From Candidatus Nosocomiicoccus stercorigallinarum (GTDB taxonomy: Bacteria > Bacillota > Bacilli > Staphylococcales > Salinicoccaceae): a stretch of DNA of 32,986 bases. This document shows positions 26,818 to 32,986 of the stretch, piece after piece. The DNA lies in the NCBI GenBank assembly GCA_019119225.1, contig DWXM01000047.1, positions 1 to 32,986 on the forward strand. The letters are read 5' to 3'. Below the pieces are notes generated by a model that searched no databases, was not told the DNA's origin, and was given only the letters and a program-made list of their open reading frames with translations. Positions within the stretch are counted from its first letter, which is position 1. Every line of letters begins with the position of its first letter. The position numbers and the translations under genes were made by a program.

Positions 26818-29277
26818 ATGTCGAACGTAACTCCGATGATGAAACAATATTTATCGATTAAAGAAGAACATAAAGATGCGTTTTTATTTTTTAGACTTGG
26901 AGATTTTTACGAGTTATTTTATGACGATGCAGTTGAAGCTGCAAAATTACTTGAAATCACGTTAACGTCTAGAGATAAAACGAGCAATATACCGATGGCT
27001 GGTGTACCGTATCATTCTGCTACACGGTACATTGAAAAGTTGATTAACCATGGCTATAAAGTTGCGATTTGTGAGCAAATGGAAGACCCTAAAGCTGTGA
27101 AAGGCATGGTGAAGCGTGAAGTTGTACGCGTAATTACACCAGGGACATTAATTGATGACTTCGGAATTTCTCAAGATGAGAGTAACTATATATTATCTTT
27201 AAATCAACGAGATGATATATACGACGTCGTGTACGGTGATATTTCGACAGGCGATATGTATTCATTTGAAACGAAAGATCTCGATACACTTTACACTCAG
27301 TTGTCTCGAATTAACCCTAGAGAAATTGTTGTATCTAATAATAGTGAAGCGGTACTTCATAATTTTTATAATGATCCACCACTGATTACAGTTGTCGACG
27401 GTACGTCTAGTGAAGTGCAATTACTTTCATATATTGAATCTCAAAATAAGCAAAGACTTTCACATTTAAAAGATATTATAGAAATTAATGTCAACTCAAA
27501 TTTAAAATTATCTCAATCAACAATTAGTAACTTAGAACTCGTTGAAAATCTACAGACGAAAAAACAAAAAGGATCATTGTATTGGTATTTAAATAAAACT
27601 GAAACACCAATGGGCCGTAGAAAATTAAAACGTTTAATTGAATCGCCACTTGTAAATGTTGAAGAAATTAGAAATCGTCAAGATGTCGTCGGTAAATTAC
27701 TTGAAAACTTTATAGAACGTGAAGATATTAAAGCAGCTTTAAATAACGTGTACGATATTGAAAGATTGACTGGACGAATGAGCTTTGGAAATATAGATGT
27801 TAAAGGCTTTATAGAGCTTAGAGATTCTTTAGAAGGACTTCCGAATGTTTATAAGCTTTTATCATCTATTGGTTTAATCGATAACATATTATTTAAAGAC
27901 TTTGACGTATTAAGTGACGTATACGAAATGCTAAAAGTATTAAAATCTGACGCACCAAAGACGATTCGCGAAGGTAATATATTTGAATACGGTGTCAGTA
28001 AAGAACTAGATGAATTAAGAGATATCCAAAATAACTCTAGAGAATGGTTAGAAAATTATTTATCTAAAGAGAAAGAAAAGACAAATATTAAAAATATGAA
28101 AATTGGTTTCAATAAAGTGTTTGGATATTTCTTAGAAATCTCTAAAGGGCAAGCAGCGACATTTGATGCTGAAAAGTTTGGGTACGATCGTAGACAAACG
28201 TTAACTAATTCTGAACGTTACATTACACCAGAGTTAAAAGAGATGGAAGATAAAATTTTAAAAGCTGAAGATAAAAGTGTTATTTTAGAATACAACATGT
28301 TTATCGACTTAAGAGAAAAAGTAAAGACACATACTGAAAGACTTCAAAGAACGAGTGAACAGTTATCTATACTCGATTGCTTAATTAGTTTTGCGGACGT
28401 TTCAAATGAGTATCAACTCGTAAAGCCGGAGTTTACAGAAGATGAACTTGAAATTATCGACGGTAGACATCCAATTGTAGAAAAGATGCTCGGAGAAAGA
28501 ACGTACGTACCAAATGACGTTAAAATGGATGATGATACGTTTATTTATTTAATTACGGGACCAAACATGAGTGGTAAAAGTACGTATATGCGACAAGTCG
28601 CAATCATTACAATTATGTCTCAAATTGGTATGAACGTACCTGCTTCTTCTTGTAAAATTCCGATATTTGACGCGATATATACACGTATTGGAGCGAGTGA
28701 CGATTTATCAAGTGGTAAATCGACATTTATGATTGAAATGATGGAAGCAAACGACGCACTTAAACACGCGACTAAAAATAGTTTAATAATATTTGATGAA
28801 CTGGGTCGTGGAACTTCAACATATGACGGAATGGCACTTGCTGAAGCGATGTTAAAATATATTCATCACTATATCGGTGCTAAAACATTATTCTCAACAC
28901 ATTACCACGAGTTGACAGATTTAGATGCGTCGCTCTATCACTTAATGAACGTTCACGTAAAAGCAAGTGAGAAAAATGGTGTGTTAGAGTTTCAACATAA
29001 AGTTGAAAAAGGTGCCGTTGAAAAAAGTTACGGTATACAAGTTGCCGAGCTTGCAGATCTTCCGAGAGAAGTGACGATTGAAGCCCGTAAAGTATTAAAA
29101 CGTTTAGAAAATACGAATGACGATACAGTTGACGTTACGCAGTTAGAGTTAACGCTAGATGATACGTTAGAACAAACAAGTACTATCGAAGAAAAAATCA
29201 AAACGTTAAACATTAATCATATATCACCAATCGAAGCGTTAACGTTACTTAGTGAATTTCAAGACGAATTAAAGTAA
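26818..29277 (+). CDS. mutS: DNA mismatch recognition ATPase MutS
   Basis: MutS binds mispaired bases and, with ATP, recruits MutL. I chose ATG 26818 (819 aa) over GTG 26812: AGGA lies nine bases upstream. The mismatch-reading F-Y-E motif is at 30-32 (GDFYELF). The ATPase domain has Walker A GPNMSGKST (581-589), the IIFDELGRGTSTYDG stretch and FSTHYHEL, all standard. The C-terminus ends SPIEALTLLSEFQDELK, the usual helix-turn-helix dimerisation part, but the protein is about 30-50 residues shorter than most MutS, probably through a shorter spacer before that tail. mutL follows 12 bases on. Confidence 0.97.
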   Translation: MSNVTPMMKQYLSIKEEHKDAFLFFRLGDFYELFYDDAVEAAKLLEITLTSRDKTSNIPMAGVPYHSATRYIEKLINHGYKVAICEQMEDPKAVKGMVKREVVRVITPGTLIDDFGISQDESNYILSLNQRDDIYDVVYGDISTGDMYSFETKDLDTLYTQLSRINPREIVVSNNSEAVLHNFYNDPPLITVVDGTSSEVQLLSYIESQNKQRLSHLKDIIEINVNSNLKLSQSTISNLELVENLQTKKQKGSLYWYLNKTETPMGRRKLKRLIESPLVNVEEIRNRQDVVGKLLENFIEREDIKAALNNVYDIERLTGRMSFGNIDVKGFIELRDSLEGLPNVYKLLSSIGLIDNILFKDFDVLSDVYEMLKVLKSDAPKTIREGNIFEYGVSKELDELRDIQNNSREWLENYLSKEKEKTNIKNMKIGFNKVFGYFLEISKGQAATFDAEKFGYDRRQTLTNSERYITPELKEMEDKILKAEDKSVILEYNMFIDLREKVKTHTERLQRTSEQLSILDCLISFADVSNEYQLVKPEFTEDELEIIDGRHPIVEKMLGERTYVPNDVKMDDDTFIYLITGPNMSGKSTYMRQVAIITIMSQIGMNVPASSCKIPIFDAIYTRIGASDDLSSGKSTFMIEMMEANDALKHATKNSLIIFDELGRGTSTYDGMALAEAMLKYIHHYIGAKTLFSTHYHELTDLDASLYHLMNVHVKASEKNGVLEFQHKVEKGAVEKSYGIQVAELADLPREVTIEARKVLKRLENTNDDTVDVTQLELTLDDTLEQTSTIEEKIKTLNINHISPIEALTLLSEFQDELK

Positions 29278-29289
29278 AGAGGGGATTAT

Positions 29290-31095
29290 ATGGAGAGAGT
29301 CCACGTACTAGATCCAGTTATCCAAAATAAAATAGCAGCGGGTGAAGTTGTCGAACGCCCAAGTTCTATCGTCAAAGAACTTGTTGAAAACTCCATTGAC
29401 GCGAACTCGACATCTATTGAGGTCTTTATCGAAGAAAGTGGACTTAAGAAAATTAGAGTTGTCGATAATGGTGAAGGTATTGACGATAGAGATAGCCGTT
29501 TAATATTCGAGCGTCATGCGACGAGTAAAATCGCTGAAGACTATGATTTATTTGAAATTCGCTCGATGGGATTTCGTGGTGAAGCACTTGCGAGTATTGG
29601 TGCAGTGTCTAAAGCTACGGTTGAAAGTTATCGTAAAGAGAGACAGCCATTTAAATTAGAATATAATGGTGGTAGAGAAGTTGGCTATCATGAAGGTAAA
29701 TCTCGCGTTGGTACAGTAGTGACGATAGAAGACTTATTTTTTAACACGCCAGCAAGATATAAATATATTAAAAGCTTAAGAACTGAAGCGGGCCGAATTA
29801 TCGATATGATGCAGCGCTTTAGTTTTAACCATCCAGATATTCAGTTTAAACTTGTATTTGACGGGAAAGTTCGTTTTCAAACTAAAGGAAATGGTAACTT
29901 AAAAGAAGTCATCGCAGATGTTTACGGACTAAATGTTGCAAGACATAGCGTAAAAGTTGAAGGTACAACACCAGACTATAAATTATCAGGGTTTGTTGTT
30001 CGACCTGAAATTACGAGAAGTAATAAAAACTATATTAACCTTTCAATTAATTCTCGAATTATTAAAGATTTTAGACTCGTTGCAAGTGTCGTTGAAAGTT
30101 ATCATACGTTACTCCCAAAAGATAAATTTCCAGTCGTCATTTTAAATATCGATATGGATCCAAAGCTTGTGGACGTAAATGTTCACCCTGCAAAAACTGA
30201 AGTGAGATTATCTAAGCTTAAAGAGTTACAGCAGTTAATTGAATCTACAATTAAAGATGCGCTACAGTCAGAGCGCTTAATTCCAGAAATGGAGACACGT
30301 GAGAAAAAAGAAAAACCAGTCATCACACAAAACGTCTTTGATTTTGCACCAAGACAAGTCATAGATGATTATGATTACACGTCTAATAGTGACAGTTATA
30401 CAAAAGAGTTTAGCTTAGACGAAAGTAATGATAATAAAGAAACATATATCGAACAAACAATTAACGATAACGTCAGTCACTCTAACGAAAGTTATGACGA
30501 CTATCAAGATTCTAAATTACCGTATTTAGAAATTGTCGGACAAGTCCACGGAACGTATATATTAATGCAAAATGACTCAGGAATGTATTTAATGGATCAA
30601 CACGCCGCGCAAGAACGCATTAAATATGAATATTTCTATGAGAACATTCAAAATAGTGATGAGCGTGTGCCACTACTTTTACCGTACCATTTCGAATTTT
30701 CATATGATGACGTCATTCGTATCGATGAAAAACTCAATGATTTACAAGCACTCGGATTTAATATTGAGAAAACAGGTATGAAACAATATACAGTGACGGA
30801 GTATCCGTCTTGGATATTAAAAGATGATCCAGAAGGAGATATCGAGTCAGTCATTGACTTTATCTCAAACACAGAAAACTTTTCAGTAAACAAGTACCGT
30901 GAAGATATGTCTATAATGATGAGTTGTAAACAGTCAATAAAAGCGAATCACTATTTAGATGAAATCCAAATGCGTACGTTATTAGATGACTTATCTAAAT
31001 GTAAGTCTCCATACACGTGTCCACATGGACGACCGGTTATCATTAAGTGGTCGACGTATGAGATTGAAAAGATGTTTAACCGTATTATGAAATAA
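29290..31095 (+). CDS. mutL: DNA mismatch repair protein MutL, endonuclease type
   Basis: MutL couples MutS to strand removal. In bacteria without MutH, it is itself a nuclease. The 601-residue protein has the GHKL ATPase motifs: KELVENSIDA (E33 catalytic), VVDNGEGID, ATSKI and GFRGEALASIG. A variable charged linker spans about 335-410. The C-terminal domain has the metal-binding DQHAAQERIKYE (436-447), matching the DQHA(x)2E(x)4E nuclease motif, plus SCKQSIKAN and CPHGRP (577-582). These mark an intact endonuclease MutL. GAGGGG precedes ATG 29290. The next gene starts 11 bases after its stop. Confidence 0.97.
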   Translation: MERVHVLDPVIQNKIAAGEVVERPSSIVKELVENSIDANSTSIEVFIEESGLKKIRVVDNGEGIDDRDSRLIFERHATSKIAEDYDLFEIRSMGFRGEALASIGAVSKATVESYRKERQPFKLEYNGGREVGYHEGKSRVGTVVTIEDLFFNTPARYKYIKSLRTEAGRIIDMMQRFSFNHPDIQFKLVFDGKVRFQTKGNGNLKEVIADVYGLNVARHSVKVEGTTPDYKLSGFVVRPEITRSNKNYINLSINSRIIKDFRLVASVVESYHTLLPKDKFPVVILNIDMDPKLVDVNVHPAKTEVRLSKLKELQQLIESTIKDALQSERLIPEMETREKKEKPVITQNVFDFAPRQVIDDYDYTSNSDSYTKEFSLDESNDNKETYIEQTINDNVSHSNESYDDYQDSKLPYLEIVGQVHGTYILMQNDSGMYLMDQHAAQERIKYEYFYENIQNSDERVPLLLPYHFEFSYDDVIRIDEKLNDLQALGFNIEKTGMKQYTVTEYPSWILKDDPEGDIESVIDFISNTENFSVNKYREDMSIMMSCKQSIKANHYLDEIQMRTLLDDLSKCKSPYTCPHGRPVIIKWSTYEIEKMFNRIMK

Positions 31096-31106
31096 GAGGT
31101 GTTCTA

Positions 31107-31985
31107 ATGAAACAACAAATTGTATATACGAGAGACGAAGCAATCGATGTAAAAATTTACGAACCAGAAAATCCGAAAGCAGCTGTATTAGTACTTCACG
31201 GAATTTCTGAACATAGTGGACGCTATGATTATTTACTTAATTTCTTTAAATCGCATGATATTTACGGTGTAATTTATGACCATAATGGTCACGGTAATAG
31301 AGATAACGGCAATCGTGGTGAAATTGAAAGTTTTGAAAAGCTCGTCTTAGATGCTAAGGACGTGTACGATTCACTTCCAGATCACTTACCAAAATTTGTA
31401 ATTGGTCATTCTATGGGAAGTATTGTTTTAAGATTATTACTTACTTCCATCCGTCCAACAGGTGCAGTGATTGTTGGAACTGGAGACAGAACGACTCCAG
31501 TTGAAAAGATTGAAACAGCATTTGTGAATGGTGTTTCAAAAATCACACCAAACTTTAAAAGTTTACTATTAAATCAACTTGCATTCTCTGGATTTGACCG
31601 ACAAGTCGAAGGGACTGCTAAAAATAGATGGATTAGTAAAAATTACGAAAATGTCGTAAAGTTCAACCAAGATCCACTTTCAGGACACCCGGTGTCAGTT
31701 AATACATTTAAAGCGTTAAACAATGCGATTATTGCGGTGAATAGTGAAGAAATAATTAAAAAATATAATAAGGATACCAAATTCTTATTAATTAGCGGTA
31801 AAGATGATCCATTTAGTCACCAAGGAAAAGACATTGAGAAATTAGATGCGACATTAAAAGCGTATGGCTATAATACAAAATCTGTATTGTATGAAGGGTA
31901 TCGCCATGAAATTTTAAATGAAAATATTAAAAATGATGTCTACCGTACAATTTTAGACTGGATGGATAAAAGTATCGATGCCTAA
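31107..31985 (+). CDS. Alpha/beta hydrolase, monoacylglycerol lipase/lysophospholipase-like
   Basis: A 292-residue serine hydrolase of the alpha/beta fold. The oxyanion region is LVLHGISEHSGRY, the nucleophile elbow is GHSMGS (S102), the acid is D233 or D234 in SGKDDP, and the base is H267 in YEGYRHEIL. This set matches the family often labelled lysophospholipase or monoacylglycerol lipase. No signal peptide is seen. GAGGTG is eight bases before ATG 31107. It overlaps miaA by eight bases. Staphylococcus aureus has a related gene next to miaA, there downstream of the glp genes. The true substrate is not known. Confidence 0.87.
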   Translation: MKQQIVYTRDEAIDVKIYEPENPKAAVLVLHGISEHSGRYDYLLNFFKSHDIYGVIYDHNGHGNRDNGNRGEIESFEKLVLDAKDVYDSLPDHLPKFVIGHSMGSIVLRLLLTSIRPTGAVIVGTGDRTTPVEKIETAFVNGVSKITPNFKSLLLNQLAFSGFDRQVEGTAKNRWISKNYENVVKFNQDPLSGHPVSVNTFKALNNAIIAVNSEEIIKKYNKDTKFLLISGKDDPFSHQGKDIEKLDATLKAYGYNTKSVLYEGYRHEILNENIKNDVYRTILDWMDKSIDA

Positions 31986-32868
31986 ACCTAAAATTATTTG
32001 TCTCGTTGGTCCGACTGGTGTTGGTAAAACAGAGTTATCGATTAAAATCGCAAAGCATTTTAACTTTAATGTAATTAGTGGTGACTCAATGCAAGTTTAT
32101 AAAGGAATGGATATAGGTACCGGTAAAATTACTGAAAGTGAAATGGACGGTGTTCGTCACGAGATGATTGATATTTTATCACCAGATAAAAATTTTTCTG
32201 TAAAAGAATTTCAAGAACTCGTGACGAAGTTGATTAAAAAAGAATACGACAATAATAATACACCGTTTATCGTCGGTGGAACGGCATTTTACATTCATGC
32301 ACTAATTAACGATTTTCATTTTAGTGATGAAGATGAAGAAGAAAAATCAGAGTTAGTGAATTACTTTGAACAATTTACAAATGAAGCGCTTCATGAAAAA
32401 GTAAAAGAAATTAATGAAGATGTTCATATTAATAACCGAAAACGAATGATTCGAGTTCTAATTAAAAATAAACTTGGTCAAACAAAGCGTCATGACACGA
32501 CGAGTAAATATGACGCTTTGATCATTGGATTATATGACGACAGAGAAAAGCTATATGAGAGAATAAATACCCGCGTATTAAATATGATAGATAACGGACT
32601 TGAAAAAGAAGTAAGATATTTATTTGATCATTATAAGCTATCAAAAACAGCACTCGGTGCCATTGGCTATCATGAATTTATCGATTATTTTAATGGGGAC
32701 AAGTCTTTAGAAACAGTAATCGAAGATATACAGCGAGACTCAAGAAGATATGCAAAAAGACAATTAACGTATTTAAGAAATAAATTAGACGTTGAATGGT
32801 TTAAAGTCGGTATCGATGAAAGTGAGATTCTAAATAGAATTGAGTCATTTTTAAAAAAGTCCCATTGA
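31978..32868 (+). CDS. miaA: tRNA dimethylallyltransferase
   Basis: MiaA adds a dimethylallyl group to A37 of tRNAs that read codons starting with U. The 296-residue product has the P-loop GPTGVGKT (11-18), the DSMQVYKGMDIGTGK segment that includes the catalytic Asp, and the C-terminal RRYAKRQLTYLRNK segment, all typical. It begins inside the end of the hydrolase gene (eight-base overlap) without a strong ribosome site, so it is probably translated by coupling. The stop TGA lies within the stem of the terminator. In Staphylococcus hfq commonly follows miaA; here a convergent gene is seen instead. Confidence 0.95.
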   Translation: MPKPKIICLVGPTGVGKTELSIKIAKHFNFNVISGDSMQVYKGMDIGTGKITESEMDGVRHEMIDILSPDKNFSVKEFQELVTKLIKKEYDNNNTPFIVGGTAFYIHALINDFHFSDEDEEEKSELVNYFEQFTNEALHEKVKEINEDVHINNRKRMIRVLIKNKLGQTKRHDTTSKYDALIIGLYDDREKLYERINTRVLNMIDNGLEKEVRYLFDHYKLSKTALGAIGYHEFIDYFNGDKSLETVIEDIQRDSRRYAKRQLTYLRNKLDVEWFKVGIDESEILNRIESFLKKSH

Positions 32869-32888
32869 TTGTTCAATGAGACTTTTTT
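32853..32888. terminator. Bidirectional terminator between miaA and a convergent gene
   Basis: AAAAAAGTC (32853-32861) and CATTGA pair with TCAATG and GACTTTTTT (ending 32888), with one C-A mismatch and loop near 32869-32872. The A run on one side and T run on the other make it work in both directions, as the convergent gene order needs. Confidence 0.85.
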
Positions 32889-32893
32889 ATCTA

Positions 32894-32986
32894 TTAATGA
32901 GTTTCATAGAGATACGGTTCGAGTATTTTGTATAGATTATCATAAGTGATGTGAGTATTATTTATACGTTTAGCAATCTCACCTTC
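32894..32986 (-). CDS. Unidentified convergent protein, C-terminal 30 residues
   Basis: On the minus strand an open frame enters from the window edge and stops at TAA (32894-32896), six bases beyond the shared terminator. The 30 visible residues are polar and Tyr-rich with basic residues near the visible start (EGEIAKRI). They look like the end of a helical domain. I recognise no family. It is open for the entire visible length and placed at a bidirectional terminator, so a real gene is likely. Confidence 0.5.
   Translation of the reverse strand, partial: EGEIAKRINNTHITYDNLYKILEPYLYETH

Overview
The window is ordinary chromosomal core DNA of a low-GC Gram-positive bacterium. Gene order (ylxQ-infB-rbfA-truB-ribF-rpsO-pnp; ymfI-type SDR-rodZ-pgsA-recA-rny-ymdB-korAB; ricA-mutS-mutL; hydrolase-miaA), an RNase J2 and RNase Y, and the strong AT and Asn/Lys bias all fit Bacillales. 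The family Staphylococcaceae fits best, probably outside Staphylococcus itself (Jeotgalicoccus/Nosocomiicoccus/Salinicoccus-like). Genus is inference. All complete genes lie on the + strand. I see no tRNA, rRNA, insertion sequence, prophage or CRISPR.

Layout. 1-5106: the end of ylxQ, then infB and rbfA up to a strong terminator; a small membrane ORF with a damaged start; truB and ribF; rpsO with its own promoter and structured leader. 5128-9034: pnp and rnjB, overlapping by one base. 9050-15939: ftsK, two M16 peptidase-like genes, an SDR, rodZ and pgsA, tightly packed. 16019-19687: recA behind a LexA box, then rny and ymdB. 19710-22444: korA and korB, ended by two tandem terminators. 22445-22731: the only gap over 300 bases (22366-22731) holds a degenerate array of nine GTTAACG-like words spaced 19-21 bases. 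22732-26260: a heterodimeric ABC exporter. 26281-32888: ricA, then mutS, mutL, an alpha/beta hydrolase and miaA. 32894-32986: the end of a convergent minus-strand gene.

Themes. RNA maturation and decay are heavily represented (rbfA, truB, pnp, rnjB, rny, ymdB, ricA, miaA); ricA encodes a member of the Y-complex that works with RNase Y. DNA maintenance is the second theme (ftsK, recA, mutS, mutL). Envelope growth (rodZ, pgsA) and central metabolism (korAB, ribF) complete the set.

No obviously new multigene system is present. The best second looks are the phased repeat array at 22445-22627, the LexA box nested in the terminator hairpin upstream of recA, the in-frame TGA near the start of the small membrane ORF, and a RicA protein without any cysteine.
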